From Coriobacteriaceae bacterium (lineage in GTDB: Bacteria; Actinomycetota; Coriobacteriia; Coriobacteriales; Eggerthellaceae): a DNA stretch of 59,320 nt. This document shows, piece by piece, positions 32,774 to 50,212 of this stretch. Below the pieces are notes generated by a model. The model searched no databases and had not been told where the DNA came from. It saw only the letters and a program-made list of their open reading frames with translations. Where the stretch lies: positions 161,692-221,011 of the forward strand of contig SUUE01000002.1 in the NCBI GenBank assembly GCA_015062685.1, given 5' to 3'. Every line of letters begins with the position of its first letter. Positions within the stretch are counted from its first letter, which is position 1. The position numbers and the translations under genes are program-made.

Positions 32774-33856
32774 TTACAGCAACGTTCCTTCGTTCTCGTA
32801 GCGCACGACGCCCGTACCAGCCTCGATGCGCCCGACCACGAAGGTCTCCTCGCCCGCAGCCTCGGCCGCGGCGCGCACCTCGCTAACGCGCGAGGGATCG
32901 ACGATGAGCACGAGGCCGAGGCCCATGTTGAACGTCTTGAGCGCCTCGGGCTCGCTCAGGTTGGCAGCCTCGCACGTATAGCGCGCGATGGGCGGCACGG
33001 GCCACGTGCCGACCTCGACGACGGCGTCGACGCCATCGTTGAGCGCGCGGTTGAGGTTCTCCGTGATGCCGCCGCCCGTGATATGGGCGAGTGCGCGCAC
33101 GGCGCCCGGGCACTCTCCCATCACCGACTTGACGGGCTTTACGTAAATGCGCGTGGGCGCGAGCAACGCCTCGGCAACGCCCAGGCCGCCGAGCTCGGCA
33201 ACCGGCTCCATCACTTCCTCGCGCGTCTTGCCCTCGAGGCAGACCTTGCGCGCAAGCGAGTATCCGTTGGAATGCAGGCCGCTCGATGCGAGGCCCACGA
33301 GCACGTCGCCCTCGCGCACCTGCTCGGGGTCGAGCATCTTGGGGCGGTCGACGACACCCACGCAGAAGCCGGAAAGATCGTAATCGTCAGGATCCATGAC
33401 GCCGGGATGCTCGGCCATCTCGCCGCCGATGAGCGCGCAGCCGGCCTGCCTGCAGCCCTCACCGATCCCGCCGACGACCTCGGCAACCGCATCGGCGTCG
33501 AGCTTGCCCACGGCAATGTAGTCCAGGAAGAACAGCGGCTCGGCGCCCGTTGCCAGGATATCGTTGGCGCACATGGCCACGAGGTCGATGCCCACCGTGT
33601 CATGCTTCCCTATGAGCTGGGCGATCTTGAGCTTCGTACCGACGCCGTCGGTGCCCGACACGAGAATCGGGTCCTCCATGTCCTTCGCGGCAGCTATGGA
33701 GAACAGCCCGCCGAACCCGCCGATATCGCCCACCACTTCGGGGCGGTACGTGGAATGCACGGTCTTCTTGATGGCATCGACCGCGCGGGCGCCCTCCTCG
33801 ATATCAACGCCCGCCTGGGCATAGGTAACTTGCTCTGCGGACCGCTCGTTGGTCAT
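32774..33856 (-). CDS. purM: Phosphoribosylformylglycinamidine cyclo-ligase
   Basis: AIR synthetase, fifth step of purine synthesis. The 360-residue protein has TYAQAGVDIEEG near the start, DPILVSGTDGVGTKLKIAQ (ATP/substrate loop), HDTVGIDLVAMCANDIL, and GLHSNGYSLARKV and ITGGGITENLNRAL in the C-terminal domain, all AIRS/PurM signatures. AGGAAG lies upstream of the ATG. It follows the sortase gene by 27 nt, so it may be transcribed with ppk2-srtB, and is followed by the repeat-filled gap before purN. Confidence 0.97.
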   Translation of the reverse strand: MTNERSAEQVTYAQAGVDIEEGARAVDAIKKTVHSTYRPEVVGDIGGFGGLFSIAAAKDMEDPILVSGTDGVGTKLKIAQLIGKHDTVGIDLVAMCANDILATGAEPLFFLDYIAVGKLDADAVAEVVGGIGEGCRQAGCALIGGEMAEHPGVMDPDDYDLSGFCVGVVDRPKMLDPEQVREGDVLVGLASSGLHSNGYSLARKVCLEGKTREEVMEPVAELGGLGVAEALLAPTRIYVKPVKSVMGECPGAVRALAHITGGGITENLNRALNDGVDAVVEVGTWPVPPIARYTCEAANLSEPEALKTFNMGLGLVLIVDPSRVSEVRAAAEAAGEETFVVGRIEAGTGVVRYENEGTLL

Positions 33857-33883
33857 CGGTATTCCTTTCTTCCTGAGCTCGAG

Positions 33884-34810
33884 CTATTCGGTAACCGATA
33901 GCTCGTTGTCGAAGCCCTCCGTTTGGCCTTCGTTGTCTTGGGATAATCCTAGTACACCCGACAGGCCTTCGGCGCTCGCATCGTCGATATAGCAGAACAG
34001 CACATAACGACCAGAAGAATTGTTGTCGCATGTGGCAAATGCGAAGGCTTTCTTGATATCGCTCGCCTTGGGGGCGTCGCTCACCGACACCACGGAGCGA
34101 TCCATCTTGTCCTGGATGTAGTTCGTCATGACCTCGGCGGACTCGAACGACGTCTCCACGATCGGGTCGTAAGCGGAGCAGTGGACGAGCGAGAATGACC
34201 TGAGGCGATAATTGCCCTGCGGCGTGAGCAGGTAGACGGTGCGGCACTCGTCGAAGCGTGCCTGATCGACGAAGCCGGCTATGTCGGCGAACATCGAGCC
34301 GTCGTTCATATGATGGCCGTAGACGAACGAGAGCTGGTCGGACCAATCGCCCTTGTTGCGCGCGTCCAGGAACACGGAGCCGTATTCGGCGAGCCAGCCC
34401 TGGTCGCCGTCGAAATCGTACGTGAGGTAATGCTCGTTGTCCTGCCCCTGCACGATCGGGTAGTTGATCCTGCTGTTGGGCACGTACACCCAGCCCACGG
34501 TGTCGGGGTTGACTGCCCTGAGGGCATCCCAATCAACCGTCACCTGTGCGAGCGGCTCGCTATCGACCGTGGACGGGTCGAAATTCGACGTCTCGGCTAT
34601 TTCAACGTACTTCTGCTGCCCTTGGAAATAGCTGTAGAGGATGACCCCGAGGGCGACGAGGGATCCGATGAACACCACGAGCGCGATTATGAACACGACG
34701 AACCAGGGGCCGCGCTTGCGGCCCTCGCCCGCCCCGGGCGCGCCAGCAGCAGCCTCGTCTGCATCCGACGGCACCTCGGCGATGTAATCAGTTTCGTTTT
34801 TCAATGCCAC
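33884..34810 (-). CDS. Class B sortase
   Basis: Membrane-anchored transpeptidase that attaches surface proteins to the cell wall. An acidic Ala/Gly-rich start is followed by a membrane helix (about 36-63) and the sortase barrel: VGWVYVPNSRINYPIVQGQD, YGHHMNDGSMF with catalytic His166, FATCDN with nucleophile Cys261 and SGRYVLFC with Arg268. These patterns are class B. I prefer the GTG at 34810 because AGGAAG lies 7 nt upstream; an in-frame GTG at 34828 has no such site. No LPxTG- or NPQTN-type substrate gene is nearby. Confidence 0.92.
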   Translation of the reverse strand: MALKNETDYIAEVPSDADEAAAGAPGAGEGRKRGPWFVVFIIALVVFIGSLVALGVILYSYFQGQQKYVEIAETSNFDPSTVDSEPLAQVTVDWDALRAVNPDTVGWVYVPNSRINYPIVQGQDNEHYLTYDFDGDQGWLAEYGSVFLDARNKGDWSDQLSFVYGHHMNDGSMFADIAGFVDQARFDECRTVYLLTPQGNYRLRSFSLVHCSAYDPIVETSFESAEVMTNYIQDKMDRSVVSVSDAPKASDIKKAFAFATCDNNSSGRYVLFCYIDDASAEGLSGVLGLSQDNEGQTEGFDNELSVTE

Positions 34811-34834
34811 ACCCGTACTTCCTGGCACTGCGGC

Positions 34835-36592
34835 CTACTTGTGCAACCGAGCCTCGAGCGCTTCGTTGATGGCCCTGAGGGCCTGGATGCGCGCGTAGCG
34901 CTTGTCGTCGCTCTCGAGCACGATCCACGGGGCGAACGTCGTCGAGGTGAGGCGGAACATGTCATCGACCGCCTGCTTGTACAGCGGGTACTTGTCGCGG
35001 TTGCGCCAGTCCTCCTCGGTGATCTTCCATGTCTTGTTGGGGTCGGCCTGCCGCGCCTCGAATCGGCGGAGCTGCTCCTCGGGCGTGACGTCCACCCAAA
35101 ACTTCAGCAGTATGGCACCCCATTGCACGAGCTCATACTCGAAGGCGTTGATCTCGTCGTAAGCGCGCGACCATTGATCCGTCGACGCGAAGCCCTCCAC
35201 GCGCTCCACGAGCACGCGGCCATACCAGCTCCTGTCGTAGATGCCGACATGACCAGCCCGGGGCAGCCTGATCCAATAGCGCCACAGGTGCGGGTGCATC
35301 AGCTCGGGCTTCGTGGGAGCAGGCGACGGGAACACGGTGTATGCGCGAGCGTCGATGGCCTGGCACACGCGCTTGATGTTGCCGCCCTTGCCCGCGGCGT
35401 CCCAGCCCTCGTACATGAGCATGAGCGGCACGCGCTTCTGGTACATCTCGAGCTCGAACTCGTAGAAGCGATCTTGCTCGAACTTGAGCTGGGCCTTGTA
35501 CTCCTCGTCGCTCTCCATGAACGGCTTGGGCTTCGAATGGTCGATCTGCGGGTAGCCCGCCATGATGATGTAGTTGCTGCCGCGCGGCGCCTGGGCGCGC
35601 TGGATGGCGGCCTCCTCTTCGGCCGCCCTGCGCACGTTATCGGCATCGTCGGCCTGGGAGCCCTCCGCACCGCCCTCGGCTACGGCGGCTTCCGCGCGCG
35701 CCGAGTTCTCGGCGGCCTTCTGCTTCGCCGCTTCCGCAGCCTCGTCCGGACCGTTGGCAAGCGCATGCTCGATGGCATCCACAAGCGCCTGGGCAACCTG
35801 GAGATTCGCCGCGCGCTTGTCCTCGCCGTTCACGAGGGTCCACGGCGCGAACGCGAAATTGCTTTTCTCGAGCAGCTGGTCATACAGGCGATAGGCGCGG
35901 TCGTAATGCTGGAGCTGGGCGAATTTCTCGTCGCTCACGCGCCAGGCCGTATTCGGGTTCTCGCGCAGGCGCTTGATGCGCTTTTTCTGCGCCTCCTTGG
36001 TCACATGCACGAACAACTTGATGACGATGTACCCGTCGTCCACGAGCATCTGCTCGAAGTTGTGAGCGATGCGCTGGTAGCTTGCGACGACGTCGCCGTG
36101 GAACTCGCCGCGCGCCTTCGACGCACCGTCCTCTCGCAACGGATTGTCCTTCGATTTCTTCGAGAGCTTCTCAATGGCTTCCGAGTCTCCGTCGGTGAGT
36201 TCGAAGAGCGCCTGGTTGATGGCTGCCGAGTACCAGCCGCGATCGTAGAACGTTATCGTGCCGCGCTCGCCGAGCGAACCCCAGAACTCCTGCATGACCG
36301 GTTGGAAATCGGAGACGCCCCATTCGGTGCCCGCGAACTCGCGGGCCGCATCCACATCGAAGGGCTTGGTGACATGGACCGAAGTGGCTCGGGCGTCCAG
36401 CTCGCACATCAGGTCCGAGATGCGGCTGCCCTTGCCCGCGCCGCCCCACCCCTCGAACAGCACCACGAGCCCGACGCCCTTTGCGCGCGCTTGCTGCTGG
36501 AGCACGACCAGCTTGTTGATGAGCTCCTTATAGCGCGGTTTGTATTCCTCCTTTGCGACCTTTTCCGCAGAGAAATCAACCTGTTCGAGCAT
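34835..36592 (-). CDS. ppk2: Two-domain polyphosphate kinase 2 (PPK2 family)
   Basis: Polyphosphate:nucleotide phosphotransferase with tandem PPK2 domains (about 1-270 and 315-585), joined by an Ala/Glu-rich linker. Such fused forms (for example Pseudomonas PA3455) phosphorylate AMP using polyP. Domain 2 has canonical loops EGWDAAGKGG and YDRSWYGRVLVERV. Domain 1 is diverged: EGWGGAGKGS and YDRGWYSAAI, without the VER continuation. Domain 1 may thus be regulatory. The ATG at 36592 follows AAAGGACG. ppk1 is immediately upstream, so polyP synthesis and use are encoded together, though a terminator lies between. Confidence 0.92.
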   Translation of the reverse strand: MLEQVDFSAEKVAKEEYKPRYKELINKLVVLQQQARAKGVGLVVLFEGWGGAGKGSRISDLMCELDARATSVHVTKPFDVDAAREFAGTEWGVSDFQPVMQEFWGSLGERGTITFYDRGWYSAAINQALFELTDGDSEAIEKLSKKSKDNPLREDGASKARGEFHGDVVASYQRIAHNFEQMLVDDGYIVIKLFVHVTKEAQKKRIKRLRENPNTAWRVSDEKFAQLQHYDRAYRLYDQLLEKSNFAFAPWTLVNGEDKRAANLQVAQALVDAIEHALANGPDEAAEAAKQKAAENSARAEAAVAEGGAEGSQADDADNVRRAAEEEAAIQRAQAPRGSNYIIMAGYPQIDHSKPKPFMESDEEYKAQLKFEQDRFYEFELEMYQKRVPLMLMYEGWDAAGKGGNIKRVCQAIDARAYTVFPSPAPTKPELMHPHLWRYWIRLPRAGHVGIYDRSWYGRVLVERVEGFASTDQWSRAYDEINAFEYELVQWGAILLKFWVDVTPEEQLRRFEARQADPNKTWKITEEDWRNRDKYPLYKQAVDDMFRLTSTTFAPWIVLESDDKRYARIQALRAINEALEARLHK

Positions 36593-36632
36593 GGGACGTC
36601 CTTTCATGGTCAGATGCACTTCATCATACAAC

Positions 36633-36664
36633 AAAAGCGCCACCCTTCTTAGGGGCGGCGCTTT
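36633..36664 (-). terminator. Intrinsic terminator after ppk1
   Basis: Minus strand: AAAGCGCCGCCCC / GGGTGGCGCTTT stem (one mismatch, 6-nt loop) followed by TTGTTGT, between ppk1 and ppk2. Confidence 0.8.
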
Positions 36665-36691
36665 CTGGTCATTCGCCGTAACCTAGCACGA

Positions 36692-39600
36692 TTAGCGACG
36701 GAAGAAACCCTTCCTGTCGGGAGGCATCTCGATCGTTCCGTCCTGCTTGTCGAAGAAGCCCGGAACCTCCTCTTCTTCCTCCTCCTGCCTACCCGATTGG
36801 GCGGCCAGGATCTGGGCCTTGTTGATCACGTGCTCGAGGATGTCGGGCGGCAGCCCGTTAATGGATGCCGGCTGCTGCCTCGGCTGCGCGCTCTCCGCAG
36901 TCTGGGCTGCGCCGGCCGACGGCTGGCCGCCCATCGGTGCCGCTGCGCCAGCTGCGGGCGCTGCACTTTGCTCCGAAGCGGGCTCGGGTTCATCGAGCTC
37001 GTTCAACTCCGGCAAGTCGAGCAGTATCTCGTCGAGCGTCATCTCGGTCAGGGGCACCTCGTCCGCGGAGCCCTCGACCAGCGTGTCTTGCTCCGCTGCG
37101 GGCTCCTCGGCCTGAGGCACCTCAAATCCGATGACCGCGCCGGGCACCGCCGCGCCCGCCGAAGGCTGCTCGGCAGCGACCTGGGGCTCGGCCTCGAATG
37201 TCGCAGGCGCGGGCGCATCGTAAGCAAAGGACGCGAGCGCTTCCTCCAAGCTGCTGCTCGGGGCGACGGGCGCGGCGTCTTGCGGGGCAACAGCCTCCTG
37301 AAGCGCCGTCAGATCCTCCACAGGGGGCAGTTCATCAGGTTGCCCCGCATCAACGGTTGGGGCGATGTCCATCGCGGGGGGCGCGAACCCTTCAGGGAGC
37401 GTCGTGGGCTGAACCTCGAATTGCGAGAAATCCAACACGCCGATTTCAGCCTGTGCATCCGCGGGCGCCTCCTCGACGGCCGGCACGACCTCGGGTTCTT
37501 TTCCCCCAAGCGCATCATCGGCAACCAGGGGCTCCTCGGCGAGCATGGCATCCTGCAAAGCAGCTTCCTGGTCCACGCCCTCGAAGAGATCGTAGACCTG
37601 CAGCCCCGTAAATGCCTCGACATCGCCCTCCACTGCAGGAAGGACCGTCTCACCGGCGATTTCCTCCTCGTAAGCGGGCGCTTCGACCGGCTCGGGCTCC
37701 TCAATTGTTTCGGACTCTTCCTCGGGATCGAGAGCCCCCTCAACCTCAGACCCTTCCTCGGCTTCGGACTCTTCCTCGACCTCGGGCGCCACCACCGCAG
37801 GCTCTTCCTCGACTTCGAGGGCCTCCTCCACCGCGGGCTCTTCCTCCATCGCGATGGGCTCCTCGGCGGGCACCGCGATTTCCTCGACCGCAGAAGCGGC
37901 TTCCTCGATGGGCGCCGCAGTCTCCTCGACGGCGATTGGCTCCTGAACGGCCGCAGCTTCTTCGGGCGCGTCTTCGGCGGCTGCGGGCTCTTCGGTCTCC
38001 TCGGGCGCGATCACCCCACTCGACGCGCGCTCGATGAGCGCCGCCTGCGCATCGAACGGGGGCTGGGAGTTGCCGTCCTCGTCCAGATCGCAGAACGCGC
38101 CGAGGGGCGTGTAGGTTGCGTTTGGGCGCAACTCCCTCAGCTTGGCGGTGTCGTTCATGCACGTATCGATGTACTCGAGGATGCGCCAGCGAATCTCCTC
38201 GCTCTGGATGGGCCAGGCGATCTCGACGCGCTTGTTCAGGTTGCGCGTCATGAGGTCGGCGCTGGACAGGTATATCCGGCAATCCTCGGGCGTGCCGAAG
38301 CAGTAGATGCGGCTATGCTCGAGCAGACGACCGACGATCGACACGACGCGTACGTTCTCGGTGGCTCCCTTGACCTCGGGCAGGAGGCAGCATATGCCGC
38401 GGATGAACAACGTGATGCCCACGCCCTCGCGCGAGGCCTCGGCGATCTTCTCTATGACTTCCTTGTCCGTGATGGAATTCGCCTTGAGGAAGGCACCGCA
38501 CGGCTTGCCCTGGCGCGCCAGGAAGATCTGGCGGTCGAGGTTCTCCAAGATCATGCTCTTGATCTGCAACGGGGCGACGCGCAGCACTTCGTAATTGTCC
38601 GAAACGTTCTCCAGTTGCATGTTGCGGAAGAACTCGACGGCGTCGCGACCGAAGGCCTCGTCCTTGGTGATGAAGCTGAGGTCGGTGTAGAGCCTCGCCG
38701 TCTTCTCGTTGTAATTGCCCGTGCCGAGCTGCGTGATGTGCTCGACGCCATCGTCGGTCATGCGCGTGATGCAGCAGATCTTGGAATGCACCTTGTAATC
38801 GCGGAAGCCGTAGATGACGTTGCAGCCCGCCTGCTCGAAGCGCTGGGACCATTCGATGTTGTTGCTCTCGTCGAAGCGGGCCCTCAGCTCGAAGAGCGCC
38901 GTGACGTCCTTGCCGTTCTCGGCGGCCGTGATGAGCGCCTCGGCCAGCTGCGACTGGCTGGCGAGGCGGTAGAGCGTGATCTTGATGGACACGACGGTCG
39001 GGTCGAACGCCGCCTCCTTGAGGAGCTGCACGAAGGGGTCCATGCTCTCATAGGGATACGACAGCAGGATGTCGCGCTCGTCCAGCTGGTCCATGATGCG
39101 ACGGTCGTGGTCGAAGCACTTCGGCCACGCGGGGTTGAACGGCGGGTTGGAGAGCTTGGCGCGCTTGGATTCCGAAAGGCGGCTTCCCAGGCCCCACGTG
39201 AAGCTCAGGTCGAGCGGCACGATCGTGTCGTACACCTGGCTGCGCTTGAGACCGAGCTTCTTGAGCATGTGCTTTTCCATGACCGGGGAGAGCGGGCGCT
39301 CGCATTCGAGACGCACGGGCGCGAGGCGGGCGCGCTTCTTCAGCAGGCGCCGCATGTGCTCGCGATAGTCATCGTCTTGCTCGTCGCCAGCCTGGTTCGC
39401 GTCGATGTCGGCATTGCGCGTAACGCAGATGACGTTCGTGTGCTTGATCTTGTACATGCTGAAGATCTCGCTCGCGAACATCTCGATTGCGTGCTCGAGG
39501 AGAATGAACTGGAAACCGCGTCCGGGCAACTTGATAATGCGGTCGCACTGATGGGGCAACGGGATGAGGCCGAGAACGACGCCGGCTGCGCCGCCCTTGT

Positions 39601-41671
39601 CCTTCTTCTTTTTCTTGCCCTTCTTGTCCTTCTTGCGCTCCTCGGCATCCGCTTCGTCGTCGAGCCTGACGAGAATGTAGAGCTTGCCGTTCTCGAGGTG
39701 CGGGAACGGGTGCCGCGGGTTGATGATCTGCGGCGAGAGGAAGGGCTCGACGTTGAACTTGACGAAACCGGAGAGGTAGTTGCGCTGCTCGTCGGAAAGG
39801 TCGTCGGGGCGCAGGTGGCGCACTCCCTCCTTGGAGAGCGAGCCCCGCACGTGCTCGTAATAGCTCTCCTGGATCGGGTAGAGCTCGCGGCAACGCTCGT
39901 GGATGGCCTTGATCTGCTCTTCGGCCGTCATCCCCGTCTTCGAGTCGATGATCGGCGGGTTGATGAACGAGAGGTCCGTCAAGCTGCCCACGCGCACCAT
40001 GAAGAACTCCTGGAGGTTGCTCCAGAAGATAGAGATGAAGTTTAGGCGCTCCAGAAGCGGAACCGATTCGTCTGCGCCCTGGTCGAGAACGCGCTCGTCG
40101 AACGTGAGCCACGACAGCTCGCGATTCTGCATGTAGGGACGGGCGTCGACCGAGACGACTTCGTCCTGGTCGTCGTCATCGTCGTCGTAATCCGCATACC
40201 CGTCGTTGCTGTCGAGAGACGTCTCCGCGGCATACTGCCTGGTGCGCTTCGGCGTTGCCGCATAGAAGCTCGTCATAGTCATGGCGTGCTTCGCGGCGCG
40301 CGCGGGCTCGGGTTCAGGCTCGAGCTCGTGGGCGTCTTCCGCCTCAGCGGCATCCTGCTCCAATTGCTCGACGTCTACGCGCGCATGCGCAGGAGCCGTT
40401 TCGGCGACGGCAATCGGTTCCACGACGGGAACGGCAACGGCCTCGGCGAGCTCCGATTCCGGCTCGGGTTCGACCTCAGGCTCGGGTTCGGGTTCGGGTT
40501 CGGGTTCGGGCTCGGGTTCGGGCTCGGGCTCCGGCTCCAGCTCGGGTTCGGGCTCGGGCTCGGGCTCGGGCTCAAGCTCAACCTCAGGCTCGGGCTCGGG
40601 TTCGGGTTCGGGTTCGAATCCCATCTCGGATTCGGGTTCCGGAGCCGCCTCGCCTTCGGGTTTCAATTCGGCATCGGAAACCCACTCGAGCTCGGGTTTG
40701 TCCTCGAGTTCGGGCTCTTGAGCAATGGCAAAATCTTGCCCATCGGGCTCCTGAGCGGGCACGTCGGCAGCGAGCTCGAGCGTCTCGAGCGGTTGCAGGT
40801 CCGCGAGTTGCGGCACATCGGGAAACGAGACAGCCTGCAGGTCGGACGCCTCCGGAACGGAGGGCACGCCTATTGCCTGCAAGTCCGTTGCCTCCGGAAC
40901 GGCAGGTATGTCCATGGCCTGCAAGTTGGATATCTCCGGTACGGCGGGAACGGCATCTCCCTGAAGCTCGGAAAGCTGCGGCAAAGCAACCTCGGCAACC
41001 TCTTGAACAGACGGCTGCGAAACCTCGGGCAACTCATCGTATGCGACCGGTTGCAGGTCCGAGATCTCGGGCATGGGCTCGTCGAAACCGTCCAGCCCCA
41101 AGTCGAGGGGCTCGAGCGCCAGGGAGTCGATGGTAAGGGGCTCCAGCGGGGGAAGCTCCAGCCCCTCGGGCAGGGGCACGGGCTCCAACTGGGGAATTGG
41201 CTCCAGGTCAGCTTCGACCGCTGGCTCGGCCTGCTGCTCGACGGCGGGCGACTGAACCGGAGCCGCCTCGAGCGACTCGAACTGCAAAGGCGCGGGCACC
41301 TGATCGAACGCGATGGGCTCTGGCTGAGCCTGCACGGGCGCAACCTGCTCCAAGCCCGGTATGTCCGTCTGAGCGTCAGCTGCGACGGCTTGAGGTGCTC
41401 CGAAGATGTCGGGAAGGGGCGTCGGCTGCACCACCGGCTCGTAAGATTGCTCGGCTTGGACCGCCGGCGCGCTCTGGGGCATGCGCTCCGCCCCCATGCT
41501 CATGGGGTCGAGGAGCGGGACGTTCACGTTCACCCCCACGACGCTTCCCGGGGGCATGGAGGGCGCCCCGTTCTGCGCGCTCCCGAAAAGCGCGTCCGCC
41601 TGCACGGGCTGCGTCTCGGGCTGTTGCTGGTTGGCGTTGTCGAAGATGCTGTTTGTACCTTGCTGATTCAT
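36692..41671 (-). CDS. ppk1: Polyphosphate kinase 1 with very large acidic extensions
   Basis: Synthesises inorganic polyphosphate from ATP. The catalytic core (about 513-1195) is full size: [19 protein letters not shown] at its start, phospho-acceptor His962 in [10 protein letters not shown] and second active-site His1119 in LLEHSRIYC, 157 residues apart as in E. coli PPK. A lysine-rich insert ([15 protein letters not shown]) lies near residue 685. Around the core are about 510 N-terminal and 464 C-terminal residues of low-complexity acidic sequence: four 14-residue VPExxDLQA units (244-299), a Glu-Pro dipeptide tract (about 350-407), poly-Asp near 500, and a Glu/Ala/Pro-rich C-terminus ending in a basic KGFFRR. 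Family length is about 700. No stop or frameshift separates the parts. Confidence 0.93.
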   Translation of the reverse strand: MNQQGTNSIFDNANQQQPETQPVQADALFGSAQNGAPSMPPGSVVGVNVNVPLLDPMSMGAERMPQSAPAVQAEQSYEPVVQPTPLPDIFGAPQAVAADAQTDIPGLEQVAPVQAQPEPIAFDQVPAPLQFESLEAAPVQSPAVEQQAEPAVEADLEPIPQLEPVPLPEGLELPPLEPLTIDSLALEPLDLGLDGFDEPMPEISDLQPVAYDELPEVSQPSVQEVAEVALPQLSELQGDAVPAVPEISNLQAMDIPAVPEATDLQAIGVPSVPEASDLQAVSFPDVPQLADLQPLETLELAADVPAQEPDGQDFAIAQEPELEDKPELEWVSDAELKPEGEAAPEPESEMGFEPEPEPEPEPEVELEPEPEPEPEPELEPEPEPEPEPEPEPEPEPEPEVEPEPESELAEAVAVPVVEPIAVAETAPAHARVDVEQLEQDAAEAEDAHELEPEPEPARAAKHAMTMTSFYAATPKRTRQYAAETSLDSNDGYADYDDDDDDQDEVVSVDARPYMQNRELSWLTFDERVLDQGADESVPLLERLNFISIFWSNLQEFFMVRVGSLTDLSFINPPIIDSKTGMTAEEQIKAIHERCRELYPIQESYYEHVRGSLSKEGVRHLRPDDLSDEQRNYLSGFVKFNVEPFLSPQIINPRHPFPHLENGKLYILVRLDDEADAEERKKDKKGKKKKKDKGGAAGVVLGLIPLPHQCDRIIKLPGRGFQFILLEHAIEMFASEIFSMYKIKHTNVICVTRNADIDANQAGDEQDDDYREHMRRLLKKRARLAPVRLECERPLSPVMEKHMLKKLGLKRSQVYDTIVPLDLSFTWGLGSRLSESKRAKLSNPPFNPAWPKCFDHDRRIMDQLDERDILLSYPYESMDPFVQLLKEAAFDPTVVSIKITLYRLASQSQLAEALITAAENGKDVTALFELRARFDESNNIEWSQRFEQAGCNVIYGFRDYKVHSKICCITRMTDDGVEHITQLGTGNYNEKTARLYTDLSFITKDEAFGRDAVEFFRNMQLENVSDNYEVLRVAPLQIKSMILENLDRQIFLARQGKPCGAFLKANSITDKEVIEKIAEASREGVGITLFIRGICCLLPEVKGATENVRVVSIVGRLLEHSRIYCFGTPEDCRIYLSSADLMTRNLNKRVEIAWPIQSEEIRWRILEYIDTCMNDTAKLRELRPNATYTPLGAFCDLDEDGNSQPPFDAQAALIERASSGVIAPEETEEPAAAEDAPEEAAAVQEPIAVEETAAPIEEAASAVEEIAVPAEEPIAMEEEPAVEEALEVEEEPAVVAPEVEEESEAEEGSEVEGALDPEEESETIEEPEPVEAPAYEEEIAGETVLPAVEGDVEAFTGLQVYDLFEGVDQEAALQDAMLAEEPLVADDALGGKEPEVVPAVEEAPADAQAEIGVLDFSQFEVQPTTLPEGFAPPAMDIAPTVDAGQPDELPPVEDLTALQEAVAPQDAAPVAPSSSLEEALASFAYDAPAPATFEAEPQVAAEQPSAGAAVPGAVIGFEVPQAEEPAAEQDTLVEGSADEVPLTEMTLDEILLDLPELNELDEPEPASEQSAAPAAGAAAPMGGQPSAGAAQTAESAQPRQQPASINGLPPDILEHVINKAQILAAQSGRQEEEEEEVPGFFDKQDGTIEMPPDRKGFFRR
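40450..40620. repeat. Degenerate 6-bp tandem repeat encoding Glu-Pro dipeptides
   Basis: Plus strand reads as repeated GGCTCG/GGTTCG hexamers; on the coding minus strand these are GAG/GAA-CC codons for alternating Glu-Pro within the ppk1 N-terminal extension. The tract is likely to vary in length by slippage. Confidence 0.9.
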
Positions 41672-41712
41672 GCATTACCCCTGTTTGATCGCGTATCTGC
41701 ATGCACTTTCTC

Positions 41713-41741
41713 ACTATACCTCAACAGGGGTTGGTTCGTCA
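41713..41741 (-). promoter_or_regulatory. Putative ppk1 promoter
   Basis: Minus strand: -35 TGACGA (41736-41741), 17-nt spacer, -10 TATAGT (41713-41718), between the rpoC terminator and the ppk1 ATG, giving a leader of about 35 nt. Confidence 0.45.
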
Positions 41742-41756
41742 CGGAAGATGACACGC

Positions 41757-41788
41757 AAAAGGAGGCGCCTGAACGGCGCCTCCTTTCC
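41757..41788 (-). terminator. Intrinsic terminator after rpoC
   Basis: 12-bp perfect stem AAAGGAGGCGCC / GGCGCCTCCTTT with a 5-nt loop, followed by TTGC on the minus strand, about 35 nt past the rpoC stop. It should end the rpoBC transcript. Confidence 0.88.
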
Positions 41789-41821
41789 AAACTACTTTGC
41801 TCGCAGCTGCTCTCAGAGCGG

Positions 41822-49830
<8,009 letters not shown>

Positions 49831-49885
49831 GAGCTCGTTCCTCCTTCTTGTACACCCGATTTTCCGCAAAAATGCACAGTTGTTC

Positions 49886-49914
49886 AAAATACTGCGGATA
49901 ATAGGGCGAGTCAA
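49886..49914 (-). promoter_or_regulatory. rpoB promoter
   Basis: Minus strand: -35 TTGACT (49909-49914), 17-nt spacer, -10 TATTTT (49886-49891). The leader to the rpoB GTG is about 50 nt. Sequence just upstream is AT-rich (TTGCTAAAAAAAG), UP-element-like. Confidence 0.75.
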
Positions 49915-49979
49915 GAACTTTTTTTAGCAAGTATGGTAATTTGTTGTTTAATCAGGGGAAATACCGTTGACCTACTGTC

Positions 49980-50133
49980 AGCCCTTAACGGCCGCGTGGC
50001 GGCTCGGGCCGGGAGGTCCTGCGCCGGCTCGGGGTACTCGCCATAAAGGCTGTGCCTACATTGAATCGTTGCGGCTGCGTAATCGCCGGCGCAGGACCTC
50101 CCGGCCCGAGCCGCCACGCGACCGTTAAGGGCT
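49980..50133. repeat. Long inverted repeat with conserved loop (element 3)
   Basis: 48-nt arms (49980-50027 / 50086-50133; AGCCCTTAACGG...) match with one mismatch and enclose 58 nt. Read on the minus strand the loop has CGATTACGCAGCCGCAA, AATGTAGGCA and GGCGAGTACCCCGAG, shared with element 2, and an inner hairpin AGGC-ACA-GCCT. It occupies most of the 382-nt rlmB-rpoB gap together with the rpoB promoter and the rlmB terminator; no gene is present there. Confidence 0.92.
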
Positions 50134-50157
50134 ACGCTCTCCGGTTGGGGAAATAGG

Positions 50158-50184
50158 ACGACCTGGGAGAGGGTCCCGGGTCGT
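50158..50184 (-). terminator. Terminator-like hairpin after rlmB
   Basis: 11-bp stem ACGACCCGGGA / TCCCAGGTCGT (one G-T pair), loop of 5 nt, about 30 nt after the rlmB stop; T residues follow only sparsely (CCTATTTCC). Confidence 0.6.
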
Positions 50185-50212
50185 GGCTTTGTTTGGGTTG
50201 AGGCTGTTTGGG

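Noticed and set aside
49980-50133. Integron attC or retron msr-msd interpretation of the long inverted repeats
   Set aside because: No attC end consensus (RYYYAAC/GTTRRRY), no integrase, and no reverse transcriptase gene nearby.
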